A stretch of 64,000 nt of DNA from Bartonella sp. HY328 (GTDB lineage: Bacteria > Pseudomonadota > Alphaproteobacteria > Rhizobiales > Rhizobiaceae). Positions 43,595 through 53,233 of this stretch are shown here, in pieces. The position numbers and the translations under genes were made by a program. Location: contig NZ_CP104884.1 in assembly GCF_025449335.1 (NCBI RefSeq), positions 1 to 64,000 on the forward strand. Reading direction: 5' to 3'. The notes under the pieces are model-generated. The model did no database searches, was not told where the DNA came from, and worked only from the letters and a program-made list of their open reading frames with translations. Numbering within the stretch: the stretch's first letter is position 1; every line of letters starts with the position of its first letter.

Positions 43595-46468
43595 ATGAAT
43601 ACCGCAAATACTTTTAAACAAAAGGCTAAAACAAATTTTTTTAAGTTGTTTTATGGGGCATCCCTAATTGTTTTAAGTAAGAGCTTTGCATTTGGTGCTT
43701 ATATTGGTGCTACTGATACAATAACAGTTTCACCTACAGGAAATACATCAACACCTTGGGTGGTTAACGAAAATTTAGATATAGATGGGACGTTAAAGGT
43801 TGGAACAAGCTCAGCAGATACTGGTATTGTTAACCTCAATGCAACTTTCATATCTGGGATAAATTCGCCCGCTTCTATCACTGTAACGGGTATAGGCTCG
43901 CAAATTAATATTAGCGACGCCCTTTATTTAGGCTGGGCTGCTGCTGGCAATAGTACCACAATGTCTATTTTAGATGGTGGTTATGTACAAGCAAAATATG
44001 GCCAAATTGGTGTATTAACTGGCTCTTCTGGACATCTTACAATTTCTGACGCTGGATCAAAACTTGAAATAAGTGGCAGCAGCAATGATTTTTGGATTGG
44101 TAGCCAAGGTAATGGCCGCCTTGATATTGTTAATGGTGGTGAGCTGCAATTTAGCAATACGGATCAAAATATAATTGTTGGTCGCGAAGCTGGTATTACC
44201 GGTACAGTTAATATTGATGGCGAAGGATCTTTATTAAACGTTAATAATGCAAATATTTTGGTTGCACAAAGTGGCACTGGTATATTCAATGTCGATAATA
44301 ATGGTGCGGTTTTTGTACAAAATTTCTACTCCGCACAAGAGGTTGGTGCCAATGCGCAAATCAATTTAGATAATGGCGCACAGTTTAATGCGACTGGCGG
44401 GGCAGCTATTTCAATTGCCGGCCAAACCACTTTTACTCTTAATAATGCAAGTGTTTTTTCAACCGCGAATGATTTAATTTTTGCGGTAAATGATGGCAGT
44501 TCTGCAAGTGTCGATATTGCTGGTGATGGTTCTGTTGTAGCTTCTGCAACTAATATTTATATAGCAAAAGCTGGCACGGCAAGCGTAACCCTTCACGATA
44601 ATGCAACGCTAAAAGCACAAGATACTATTTATATGGCAGCAGAAGGTGCGTCTTCTGCAAGTTTAAATATTGGTGCAAAAGCCGGTGATGCGGCAATTGC
44701 TCCTGGAATTGTTGATACGCCAAACATTAATCTTGGCAATGCAACACTTAATTTTAATCATAATGCTACAGATTATATTTTTAATGCCCAATTAACTTCA
44801 GCTGCAACGAGCATTGCTAAGGGAACGATAAATCAGTTTTCTGGTCGCACTAAACTTACAGCAGATAGTAGCAATTTTATTGGTGAAACAAATATCACCG
44901 GTGGATCGCTTGTGGTAAATGGTCAATTAGGTGGCACACTTGACATTACTGCAGATGGCACGCTTGAAGGCTTGGGCATTGTTGGCAGCACTGTCAATAA
45001 TGGCACAATTAAGCCAGGCGACAATAATATCGGCTTGCTGACAATTAATGGCGATTATACAAGCACAAGAGGCAAAATAATTTTTGATACGGTGCTTGGT
45101 CTTGATGATTCAGCCACTGACTTTTTGCATATTACCGGTAATGCAAGCGGTGCAACAAGCGTTTATGTCATCAATCGTGATGGATTGGGTGCGCTAACCA
45201 CAGGTAATGGTATTCAACTTATCCAAGTTGACGGCACATCTCAAACAAGCAATTTCACAATGGTTGGTGATTATAGTTTTGAAGGAAGAGTGGCTGTTGC
45301 AGCCGGCGCTTATGCCTATTCACTTTATGCAGGAAATTTGGCAGGTGATTTTGCTGGCGATTGGTATTTACGTTCTCTTTATACTACTCCAGAACCAAAA
45401 CCTGAACCCAAACCAGAACCTAAGCCCCAACCAGAGCCAGAACCAAAACCCGAGCCTCAACCAAAGCCAGTTTTAACGCCGGTCTATTCACCAACAGTAC
45501 CGATATATGAAATTTATCCGCAAATTCTACAGCGTTTAAATAATTTAGGCACGCTTGAACAACGCGTAGGCAATCGCCAATGGCTTTTGTCAAATAGCGA
45601 GGAAAATTTTGCCGCAACAACTGAAGGTCGTGGCTTTTGGATGAGAGCAGAGGGATTAACTGGCCATGTTAATTCCCATGTAAGTAAAACAAAATCAAAT
45701 TATGATATTGATTTGTTAAAAATGCAGCTTGGCTTAGATTTTTATAATCAAAGCTTTTCTAACGGCAAACTGATTGGCGGCGTTTATTTCCAATATGGCA
45801 ACGCAAAAGCTGACATTTCTTCGCGTTTTGGCGCAGGCGATATTAAAACGACAGGATATGGCTTTGGCGGTACCCTCACATGGTATGGCAATAATGAAGT
45901 TTACATCGACAGTGTTGCTCAACTTATGTGGTTTGATAGCGATCTGCGCTCTAAATGGTTGCCAAATCAAAAATTGGCAAATGGCAACCACGGCAATGGC
46001 TACAGTCTAAGCATTGAAACTGGTAAAAAAATCGCTTTGAACAATCAATGGACGATTACGCCGCAAGCACAACTATCCTATAATAGCGTGGATTTTAATA
46101 GTTTTTCGGATAAGTATCAAGGCTATGTACAAAGCCATGACGGTGATGCTTTAACCGCAAGGCTAGGTATGTCATTTGATCATACAAAAGTTTGGCAATC
46201 ATCAACTGGCGACATACGTCGTTTAAAAGCCTATGCTATTGGTAATCTTTATTACGATTTCTTAAATGGCACTGAAATCAGTGTGACAAAGGTTTATTTC
46301 CGCAATCGCACAGATCGGTTTTGGGGTGGTTTGGGCACTGGCTTAAGCTATAATTGGAAAGATGATAGCTATTCCATTTATGGGGAAGTTGATGGCCGTA
46401 CCAGCTTTAGCGATTTTGGCAATAGCTACACGTTTAACGCCACCTTAGGATTTAGATCAAAGTTCTAA
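43595..46468 (+). CDS. Autotransporter with beta-helix passenger and Pro-rich linker
   Basis: A 957-residue outer-membrane protein. A long N-terminal signal region ends near SFAFGAY (about residue 33). The passenger (about 35-585) has repeated short strands such as LDGGYVQAKYGQIG, NGGELQFSN and GDGSVVASATNIYIAK, typical of autotransporter beta-helices. A Pro-Glu-Lys linker (about 596-628) is followed by the beta-barrel domain (about 680-957), beginning GRGFWMRAEG and ending LGFRSKF with a terminal Phe. GTLEQRVGNRQWL (about 650) is the usual linker helix of such barrels. The role is probably adhesion. GGAATGAG precedes the ATG; a hairpin terminator follows. Confidence 0.88.
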   Translation: MNTANTFKQKAKTNFFKLFYGASLIVLSKSFAFGAYIGATDTITVSPTGNTSTPWVVNENLDIDGTLKVGTSSADTGIVNLNATFISGINSPASITVTGIGSQINISDALYLGWAAAGNSTTMSILDGGYVQAKYGQIGVLTGSSGHLTISDAGSKLEISGSSNDFWIGSQGNGRLDIVNGGELQFSNTDQNIIVGREAGITGTVNIDGEGSLLNVNNANILVAQSGTGIFNVDNNGAVFVQNFYSAQEVGANAQINLDNGAQFNATGGAAISIAGQTTFTLNNASVFSTANDLIFAVNDGSSASVDIAGDGSVVASATNIYIAKAGTASVTLHDNATLKAQDTIYMAAEGASSASLNIGAKAGDAAIAPGIVDTPNINLGNATLNFNHNATDYIFNAQLTSAATSIAKGTINQFSGRTKLTADSSNFIGETNITGGSLVVNGQLGGTLDITADGTLEGLGIVGSTVNNGTIKPGDNNIGLLTINGDYTSTRGKIIFDTVLGLDDSATDFLHITGNASGATSVYVINRDGLGALTTGNGIQLIQVDGTSQTSNFTMVGDYSFEGRVAVAAGAYAYSLYAGNLAGDFAGDWYLRSLYTTPEPKPEPKPEPKPQPEPEPKPEPQPKPVLTPVYSPTVPIYEIYPQILQRLNNLGTLEQRVGNRQWLLSNSEENFAATTEGRGFWMRAEGLTGHVNSHVSKTKSNYDIDLLKMQLGLDFYNQSFSNGKLIGGVYFQYGNAKADISSRFGAGDIKTTGYGFGGTLTWYGNNEVYIDSVAQLMWFDSDLRSKWLPNQKLANGNHGNGYSLSIETGKKIALNNQWTITPQAQLSYNSVDFNSFSDKYQGYVQSHDGDALTARLGMSFDHTKVWQSSTGDIRRLKAYAIGNLYYDFLNGTEISVTKVYFRNRTDRFWGGLGTGLSYNWKDDSYSIYGEVDGRTSFSDFGNSYTFNATLGFRSKF

Positions 46469-46547
46469 TCAGTGTTAAATTTTGCTAATAAACGCATTGT
46501 TAAAGACTTAAAACACGTATTTATTGGTTTACTGAATAAAAAAACTT

Positions 46548-46580
46548 AAACCGTTAGTTTTAATCTGGCGGTTTTTATAA
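46548..46580 (+). terminator. Terminator of the second autotransporter gene
   Basis: AAACCGTTAG (46548-46557) pairs with CTGGCGGTTT (46565-46574), including two G-U pairs, followed by TTAT. It is 80 bp after the stop. Confidence 0.65.
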
Positions 46581-46737
46581 ATTTTTTGTAGTTTACAAAA
46601 CTTTTTTTAATATTTACTGTGATTTTGGAAAGAGGCTGCTGTATTAAGCCGCTCTTTTTTCTATACAACTTTATATAGCGTAGTTTACTGTTTCTAAAGC
46701 GATAATATATCATTTTTTAAAAATAATAAGTAAGACC

Positions 46738-47334
46738 ATGAAAAGAATAGCTCCCATAATTAACGTAATAACATTGGCTATAACAATAATTTCACTCATT
46801 TCATATTTTACCAAAACTGAAAAAAGTAGAATTTTATACCAAAAGGCAACAGAACAAGGCGATCCTTCGGCACAGTATCAGCTTGGTTCTTCCTATCGAT
46901 ATGGTTTTGGTGAAAAAAAAAGAGATGGTGCAGAAGCACTAAAATGGTTTGAATTAGCAGCCAACCAAGGACATATCGGTGCGCAAAGAAGTTTAGGCAT
47001 GATGTATTTATTAGGCGAAGATATAAAAATTGACACCGCCAAAGGATTAAAATGGTTGGAACGTGCTGCAAATCAAAACGATAGCAATAGCCAATATTTT
47101 TTAGCAACCATATATGAAGAAGGTAAGCGGGTGCCAGTTGATAAAAAACTTGCCTTAAAATGGTTAGAACGAGCCGCCGAGCAAAAACTTATTGATTCAC
47201 AACGTTTTATACAACGTATTAACGAAAATAGTGATGACCCAATAAAACACGATGCAGAGGCGATAAAATTGCTAACACGTGCGTCCGAACAAGGCAGCGA
47301 AAGAGCTAAAACAATTTTAGACCAATTAAAGTAA
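46738..47334 (+). CDS. Membrane-anchored Sel1-repeat protein
   Basis: A 198-residue protein with one N-terminal membrane segment (about 6-23, IINVITLAITIISLISYF) and then four to five Sel1-like repeats. Their cores are seen as AEQGDPSAQYQLGSSYRYG, AANQGHIGAQRSLGMMYLLG, AANQNDSNSQYFLATIYEEG, AAEQKLIDSQRFIQ and ASEQGSERAKTIL. Each repeat ends in a KWLERA-type helix. Sel1 proteins act as protein-interaction scaffolds, often in host-associated bacteria. The anchor suggests a periplasmic domain. Alone on its strand; no strong ribosome site. Confidence 0.8.
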   Translation: MKRIAPIINVITLAITIISLISYFTKTEKSRILYQKATEQGDPSAQYQLGSSYRYGFGEKKRDGAEALKWFELAANQGHIGAQRSLGMMYLLGEDIKIDTAKGLKWLERAANQNDSNSQYFLATIYEEGKRVPVDKKLALKWLERAAEQKLIDSQRFIQRINENSDDPIKHDAEAIKLLTRASEQGSERAKTILDQLK

Positions 47335-47366
47335 AAGCGCATTGTAATAGGTCATTCGCCTAAAAT

Positions 47367-48212
47367 TTAAGGTAAATGATAAAACTTTTTGGCTTTTTCG
47401 TATGCTTGGTGGTACTTATCGCGTTCGTTATTTTTGTTCAATAAACTGAAAAGCGTCTTCATCTCAGCACATTGCGACAAATTACCGATTTCGTAACATT
47501 TTTCGTCCATTGGAGTAAGATTAGCTAAATAGCCAAATAGAAAAAGACTTTCAGCCGGATTATTTTCCATATCATCTACCAATAAAGACGATATATCGTG
47601 GCCTGCCAAGTATTGTTCAATAACATTTCTAGAATAAGCCCGAATATCTTCGGGTAATTCAACCAATTTATGACATTGTGAAAAGACTATGTAATCAGCT
47701 TTTTGCGGATTTTCACACTGCAAGGTAATTTCTTGTCCCTTTTGGTAATCATGGCTTTGGCTCATACCCAATTCGCTAAGATAGGCCTTAGCAATAACAA
47801 TTTCATTATTGAATGTAGTTAATTCAAAATATGTAATGTCTTTATTAGCCTTTACGCTTTTAAGATAATGTGCCGTAATATTAACAACCGCGAAATCATA
47901 TTTCCCTCTTGGCGTCTCATCATGTGCGAGACTTTGAACCAATTCATCCAAAGTAAAGCTATAATTTGGAGTTAATACACCTGGAATATAAAAAAGATGA
48001 GATCCCAAACCCGGAGTATCTTGCGAAGAGCGTATACTATCATCAACTAATGCCGTTAAAAAATCGCGAACTTTATCATTGCTGATGATATTGCTATCCG
48101 CAGCATGAGTGGCAGAGCTTTCATCGTTAGGAATATCGCTAGCAAAACCATTATTAGGTAAAGATGACACTATAAAGCCAACCAAAAGTACTAAACGAAT
48201 ATAATATCTCAT
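47367..48212 (-). CDS. Secreted protein of unknown function
   Basis: I start this 281-residue protein at MRYYIRLVLL (48212), where GGAG lies about 6 nt upstream and a signal peptide follows (cleavage near NGFASD, about residue 24). A longer frame to 48347 adds non-coding-looking residues. The mature part is acidic and mixed alpha/beta, with cysteines in LQCENP, SQCHK and a C-terminal CYEIGNLSQC pair. No family was recognised. It lies downstream of a small membrane protein on the same strand (138-bp gap). Confidence 0.65.
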   Translation of the reverse strand: MRYYIRLVLLVGFIVSSLPNNGFASDIPNDESSATHAADSNIISNDKVRDFLTALVDDSIRSSQDTPGLGSHLFYIPGVLTPNYSFTLDELVQSLAHDETPRGKYDFAVVNITAHYLKSVKANKDITYFELTTFNNEIVIAKAYLSELGMSQSHDYQKGQEITLQCENPQKADYIVFSQCHKLVELPEDIRAYSRNVIEQYLAGHDISSLLVDDMENNPAESLFLFGYLANLTPMDEKCYEIGNLSQCAEMKTLFSLLNKNNERDKYHQAYEKAKKFYHLP

Positions 48213-48350
48213 AACCACTCCAAATAGTGAATTAAAATGTGGTTTTATGGTTCTATATGATAATATAACATATACTATAGCATAATCATTAAAAATAAAG
48301 CGTTTGATAATTAGCCTATAAATCCCGCCACATTGCCATTTTAACATGAA

Positions 48351-48821
48351 TTAACGTTGAATATCATTGTTTATTGCTTTTTGTTTTTTAATTAACCAAC
48401 AGTAAATCGCACCGATAAAAAAGCCCATAATTATGAATAATATTGCTAAGAAAACCGAAATTTCTTCTAAAGCAAAATTTTGATTTCGCCTATCAGTAAA
48501 AAGCCAAATTAAAATGGGTAATAAACTTACCATGTTAACCAGTGCCACATAGAAAATTATTGTTCCAAGGCTACGATCTTCCCTAATAGCTTGAAAGCCA
48601 AACTGCTTAACAGTAAAAAATACCAAGACATGAATACCAATTAAATATAATTCAACCGCTATAACAGCAATTAAGAGCATCAAAATGCAGGAAACGAGGA
48701 TATCTGTTTCATGCCAACGGTAACCCGAAATTTCCCATAAAAGCCATATAATAAGAGTAGCAATAAATGGAGCTGTCCCTAAAAATATACTTAAAACATA
48801 TGATTTTATATTCGCTTCCAT
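48351..48821 (-). CDS. Small four-helix membrane protein of unknown function
   Basis: A 156-residue hydrophobic protein with four membrane segments (about 7-27, 43-68, 85-106 and 122-145) and a basic C-terminus (KKQKAINND). AGGGGAAA precedes the ATG at good spacing. Possibly in one transcript with the secreted protein at 47367. No named family was seen. Confidence 0.65.
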   Translation of the reverse strand: MEANIKSYVLSIFLGTAPFIATLIIWLLWEISGYRWHETDILVSCILMLLIAVIAVELYLIGIHVLVFFTVKQFGFQAIREDRSLGTIIFYVALVNMVSLLPILIWLFTDRRNQNFALEEISVFLAILFIIMGFFIGAIYCWLIKKQKAINNDIQR

Positions 48822-49190
48822 ATATTTCCCCTACTAAAGCGCCAAATTAAATTAGTATTTTAAATCAACAAAATATTTTGTTGCAAATATGGTTTGCGTA
48901 AAACAAACTCGCTACAAGTTTTAAATCTAAAGTGTCACATTTTATACGATGATCAAAAAATAGCAAAGCTGGCAACGCTTAAGAGAAATAATTCTCGGCG
49001 CTAAATGGACAGGGCGCAACATAAAGGCGGTGTTTTACAAAGCGTTAGGAAAATAAGTAAAGTATTTTCAAGCTAGAAAGTTATTTAAACTTAATGATTT
49101 TTTTTGGCACTAATTTTCCATTGCGAAATATTATATTTTTACAGATTACCAATTTTTGTTTTGAACGAAATTAAATATTTGAGGTATAAA
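48822..49190. other. Intergenic stretch without a supported gene
   Basis: About 370 bp with low coding character. A small stem GAGAA-ATAA-TTCTC lies near 48983. A short open frame from about 49004 (MDRAQHKGGVLQ) has no family resemblance. I see no promoter motif strong enough to report. Confidence 0.4.
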
Positions 49191-49699
49191 ATGACAAAGA
49201 AAAAATTTCTATTATATGTTTTACCTATTTTTATATGTTCTAACGCTTACGCAATTGATTTTAGCTTAGAACTTAAGGTTAATCCGTCCTATACGGACTG
49301 TTCGATAGATGAATCTTCACCCACAAAGAGATTGATTGATTCAGTATTTAAAAAAATATAATTGAGTTAGAAAATAATGGAATATCTGCAAATATTATAG
49401 AAACGTCCATGATGCGATGTAGTTATAACTGGGAAACAAAGCTTCTACAGTGGCATGTATATGATAAAAAACATTATCATCTATTGCTAGAATATTTAAA
49501 CAAAAATTTTAAAAATTTAGAATCGCCTATTGATGTATTTCCGTTGACTATAAAGCCAAAAAAATATATTTATGATATACCGCGCTATCCTTGTAAGATA
49601 TTTTATAAATCTATAAAAAATAATAGACTATATGTTGGAATGTGTGAAGAAAAAACAGGTGAGATTATTATAAGATATAACCTGATTGATTTAAGGTGA
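49191..49699 (+). pseudogene. Secreted protein gene split by a frameshift in a run of seven A
   Basis: The first part (49191-49361) encodes a signal peptide (MTKKKFLLYVLPIFICSNAYA) and the start of a mature domain with YTDCSIDES. The frame ends after a run of seven A (49350-49356). Continuing in the frame that one extra A would give, translation runs on without a break as IIELENNGISANIIETSMM to RCSYNWETKL, then to the stop at 49699, for about 169 residues in all. No family was recognised. Either the gene is broken, it varies by homopolymer slippage, or the run was misread. Confidence 0.65.
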
Positions 49700-49947
49700 G
49701 GTTTTGTTTGTTTGGTCTTTAACTATAGGTGATAAAGATATTTATCATGCGATAAGCATCGCTAAACTTTAATATACGCATAATAATTGTAAAAAATATG
49801 CGACAGACTATTGCGGCAAACAAAAAGGTTTTTTATAAAAAACGATACCAATTAGCATTTTAAAATATATAATTGATAATAGCTTATGGTAAAGCCATAG
49901 TTAAACAATTATTTCATATTCTCCGATTAAATTTGAGTAATAGCGTT
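49700..49947. other. Short intergenic stretch, convergent gene ends
   Basis: About 250 AT-rich bases between the frameshifted secreted-protein gene and the end of the AraC-type gene. No gene, long hairpin or repeat was found. Confidence 0.5.
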
Positions 49948-50970
49948 TTACCTATCAAGATAGGCTTGGTTGTAATGGCTTGCTATGCCATTTTGCGCTC
50001 GATATTGGCTTGGTAGAATATTTTTTTTCGATTTAAAAATTTTGCTAAAATGGCTTAGATTTTCATAGCCGACAGCAAGGGCAGCTTCTGTCACCGAATA
50101 GTCGTTTAATAAAAGTTCTGCTGCGGTTTCAATTCGTGTTTCAATGAGATGCGCGTGAACTGAGCGACCAATAGTCAAACGAAATGCTTCCTTTAACCTT
50201 CGTGTATTCAAGCCAACTTGTTTGGCAAGACGGCTAATGCTCCAATCAAAGCCACAATTATTTTCAATAAGGTGTAAAGCTTGGGTAAGCTTTTGTTTTT
50301 CTCGCTGGTTTAAGGCTTTTAACGCACTGCCTTTGTTAGCATTTTCAGCAATTTTCAAGGCGATACTTAAGGCTTCAATTGCCTTGCTATAAAGATAGAT
50401 ATCGCGCAATTGCCCATTTTGTAAATTGCAGTTTAAAATAGATAAAATAATTGGATATAATTCTTCCGAGTTCGGCAAAGGTACTAAAAACACCTTTTGA
50501 TCGGGGCGGCTATGGCCATCAATTAGCGAGCCGGCAAAGCGGGCAAGTGAGATGCCCCCTAATTTTTCTAATATGGATTTGCCATAGCGAATATCCACCA
50601 CAAAAAGCCGCGCATTTTTCCGCAAAATATCCCTACCATGGCAAAAACCATCACTTGCAAATAGCACTGCTTTACCATGGGAAAGCTCGAAGGGATCTGC
50701 GCCATCAACACATAGCGTTCCCTTACCATGTAAGAAAAACGACAAGGAAAAGGTCGATGGGCCAGAGGCTTCTAAAATTACATCGTGCTTGGGCGTGCCA
50801 TCCAATGAATAGATGAGAATATCACTTTCGCGGCTTTGATATAAAGACTGGTGTTGCCAAACAGTGTCATCGGTTAAGAGGTTGCTGTTCCAATCACTTT
50901 CCCCATTGACCACAATATTAAACGGCGTTTCAATATCGCAATCAATTGCTGGATTCAACGAACTGCTCAT
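49948..50970 (-). CDS. AraC-family transcriptional regulator of the iron/siderophore cluster
   Basis: A 340-residue regulator. The N-terminal 200 residues form a ligand-sensing region. The C-terminal AraC/XylS domain (about 235-330) contains two helix-turn-helix units: ISRLAKQVGLNTRRLKEAFR and VTEAALAVGYENLSHFSKIFK, then the family ending (K)ILPSQYR. The start is ATG 50970 (MSSSLNPAID); the codon before is TTG. The layout, divergent from a TonB receptor and siderophore permease, matches PchR/RhrA-type regulators that activate uptake when the iron-siderophore is bound. Confidence 0.87.
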   Translation of the reverse strand: MSSSLNPAIDCDIETPFNIVVNGESDWNSNLLTDDTVWQHQSLYQSRESDILIYSLDGTPKHDVILEASGPSTFSLSFFLHGKGTLCVDGADPFELSHGKAVLFASDGFCHGRDILRKNARLFVVDIRYGKSILEKLGGISLARFAGSLIDGHSRPDQKVFLVPLPNSEELYPIILSILNCNLQNGQLRDIYLYSKAIEALSIALKIAENANKGSALKALNQREKQKLTQALHLIENNCGFDWSISRLAKQVGLNTRRLKEAFRLTIGRSVHAHLIETRIETAAELLLNDYSVTEAALAVGYENLSHFSKIFKSKKNILPSQYRAQNGIASHYNQAYLDR

Positions 50971-50982
50971 CAATTTAGTCCT

Positions 50983-51013
50983 ATTTGCGTTATTTTTAGT
51001 ACCATTTGTGTTA
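50983..51013. promoter_or_regulatory. Direct repeat spaced 21 bp, candidate AraC-type binding site
   Basis: ATTTGCGTTA (50983-50992) and ATTTGTGTTA (51004-51013) differ at one base, and their starts are exactly 21 bp (two helical turns) apart. AraC-family proteins bind such tandem direct repeats. The pair lies between the regulator start and the iron-box palindrome. Confidence 0.5.
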
Positions 51014-51025
51014 GCGCATCATGCC

Positions 51026-51052
51026 ATAACTTGATTAATGTAATCAAGTTAT
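51026..51052. promoter_or_regulatory. 12+12 bp inverted repeat containing a TGA-N9-TCA iron box
   Basis: ATAACTTGATTA (51026-51037) and TAATCAAGTTAT (51041-51052) are perfect mirror arms around ATG. The inner part reads TGA-N9-TCA (51032-51046), the form of the iron-responsive operator bound by RirA in Rhizobiales. It ends 11 bp before the TonB receptor start, a good place for repression under iron-replete conditions. Confidence 0.65.
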
Positions 51053-51062
51053 TTGCGAAGTT

Positions 51063-53162
51063 ATGTCATCAAAAGTGAGAAATCTAATGCGTTCAATCTT
51101 AAAGCCTGCTGGTCATTTGTCCCTTGGCTTTTGTCTTGCTGCTTTATCAACAAGTTTCGTTATGGCTCAGCAAAACACAAATGGGCATGAAAGTGCCAAC
51201 AGCAGCACAACGCTTGATACGATTGTTATTACCTCTGCTAAGCGTGCCCAAAATATTGAAACTTATGATGGCGCAATCTCGGCCATTGATAGCAAGACTT
51301 TGCAGGAAAAAGGCATTAAAACCGTTGATGACTTGCAAAAGGTCTTGCCAGATTTTTACGCAACAACGCGCGGTAATCGCATTTATAGCAATTATACTAT
51401 TCGCGGCCTTTATTCGGCGGATTATTTTAACCCTTCTGTACAGGTTTATGTCGATGGCACACCGCAATTACCTTCGGTTTTGTCACAAAATTTAAATAAT
51501 GTTGAAAGGGTTGAATTTTTACGTGGGCCACAGGGGAGTCTTTATGGCGGCAATGCCTTTGGCGGGGTTATCAATATTATTACCAAAAAACCAACCAAAA
51601 ATAGCTTTTATATCGCTGGCACAGGCTCACCACAAGTACCATCAGCAGAATTGGGTGGCACTTTAGTGTTACTGCCCGACCAAGTATTTTTAGACTTTGC
51701 TGGTAATTATTCTTATTTTTCGGGCGATATTAATGATCGCACGACGGGGGATAAACGCATCAATGGTTCAAATACTGGTTTTGGGCGTTTTGGTCTACGT
51801 TTTACGCCAACCGACAAAAATTTTGATATCAGCCTTAACTACTCCAAAGAGCGTTTAAAATCCCATGAGGAGCTTTATGTTAAAAGCAAGGACATCAAAG
51901 ACCGCATTTATGAAAGTGGCTTTTATGGTGATAGGCCTCTTTTACGCCGCGATGTTACCAATATGTCTGCTACAATCAACGCTTATTTGGGAGATTTTAC
52001 CCTAAGCTCGATCACATCATATCAGCGAAGTGATGTTACGCGAGATTTTTCAGCTGGTTTTGGTACCAGATATCTCTTTCCGCAAGATGATGCATTATTT
52101 AGCCAAGAACTGCGTTTAAATTATGAAAGCAGTAAAATAAGCGCGCTTGCGGGTCTTTGGTACAGCTATGACAATTTTAAAGGAAGTAAAAACACTATTG
52201 CACCTTATTATGGTGATGCGCGTAATCACGTGCGTAGTTATAGTAGTGCAGCCTTTGGTGAGCTAACCTATCATGCCACCGATAAACTTGATTTAACTGG
52301 TGGTTTGCGGATCAGCTATGATAAATCGAAAATTGATGCAATACGCCTTGATAGCTATCAAACTGGCATGGGTTATGATTTTAGCAATCAAGCCAGCTTC
52401 ACCAGCTATCAGCCAAAATTTAGTATTGGCTATCAATTGAATGATTATACACGGCTATTTTCAGTTATTTCCAAGGGCTATAAGCCGGGTAATTTTAACC
52501 ATAGCATTAGCACCTTATTAGATGCCAATCCTTATGAACCTGAAAAAGCTTGGAACTATGAAGTTGGCTTGCGGTCAAGCCTTTTTGATAATAGTTTGGA
52601 TATAGCCCTTTCGCTTTATCATATTCGTTCAAATGATAAACAAATCTATGTTGGGCTCATCGGCCAGCAATATATTCGCAATGTTGGCAAGGCCAATAGC
52701 ACTGGTATCGAATTTGAAACGCAGTGGCGTGCAACAAACCGCCTTACTCTCATGGCTAATGCTTCGCTTGGACGGTTTAAATTTACCGACTTTACCGATC
52801 TCGATAGTGGATTTAAATATGATGGCAAGCAAATTCCTTATGCGCCTAAATTCAAGGGCAATATCAACTTGGCTTATATTGTAAGTGAAGATTTATTGAA
52901 TGGTGTTTTAACCGCCAATATTGCTGCCCATTATAATTCCAAGGTTTATTTTGATGAAGCAAATAAAATTGGGCAAAATGGCTTTGCCACATTTGATGCA
53001 AGTTTGGATTTTGCAACAGTTAACGACATTACCGCAAGGCTGTTTATCGAAAATATAGCCGATAAGAGCTATAAAACCTATGCTTATGATAATGGTTTGT
53101 TTGAAATGGCAACTCTTGGCAACGGCCGCAGCTATGGTCTTAGTCTGCGTAAGGAATTTTGA
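51063..53162 (+). CDS. TonB-dependent outer-membrane siderophore receptor
   Basis: A 699-residue receptor. The signal peptide is LSLGFCLAALSTSFVMAQ (cleavage about residue 36). A TonB box-like LDTIVITSAKR (about 51-61) precedes the plug domain (about 65-180), with VEFLRGPQGSLYGGNAFGGV (about 150-169). A 22-strand barrel follows and ends RSYGLSLRKEF with a terminal Phe. It would import a ferric siderophore using TonB energy. No siderophore synthesis genes are nearby, suggesting use of a foreign siderophore. First gene of a likely operon with the MFS and FAD genes. Confidence 0.92.
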   Translation: MSSKVRNLMRSILKPAGHLSLGFCLAALSTSFVMAQQNTNGHESANSSTTLDTIVITSAKRAQNIETYDGAISAIDSKTLQEKGIKTVDDLQKVLPDFYATTRGNRIYSNYTIRGLYSADYFNPSVQVYVDGTPQLPSVLSQNLNNVERVEFLRGPQGSLYGGNAFGGVINIITKKPTKNSFYIAGTGSPQVPSAELGGTLVLLPDQVFLDFAGNYSYFSGDINDRTTGDKRINGSNTGFGRFGLRFTPTDKNFDISLNYSKERLKSHEELYVKSKDIKDRIYESGFYGDRPLLRRDVTNMSATINAYLGDFTLSSITSYQRSDVTRDFSAGFGTRYLFPQDDALFSQELRLNYESSKISALAGLWYSYDNFKGSKNTIAPYYGDARNHVRSYSSAAFGELTYHATDKLDLTGGLRISYDKSKIDAIRLDSYQTGMGYDFSNQASFTSYQPKFSIGYQLNDYTRLFSVISKGYKPGNFNHSISTLLDANPYEPEKAWNYEVGLRSSLFDNSLDIALSLYHIRSNDKQIYVGLIGQQYIRNVGKANSTGIEFETQWRATNRLTLMANASLGRFKFTDFTDLDSGFKYDGKQIPYAPKFKGNINLAYIVSEDLLNGVLTANIAAHYNSKVYFDEANKIGQNGFATFDASLDFATVNDITARLFIENIADKSYKTYAYDNGLFEMATLGNGRSYGLSLRKEF

Positions 53163-53233
53163 TGTAACGGCGATAATTAGCGCTTTTTACTTAAATAATT
53201 CCTTGTCCTTGCCATCTCAAGAATGATTGTTTC

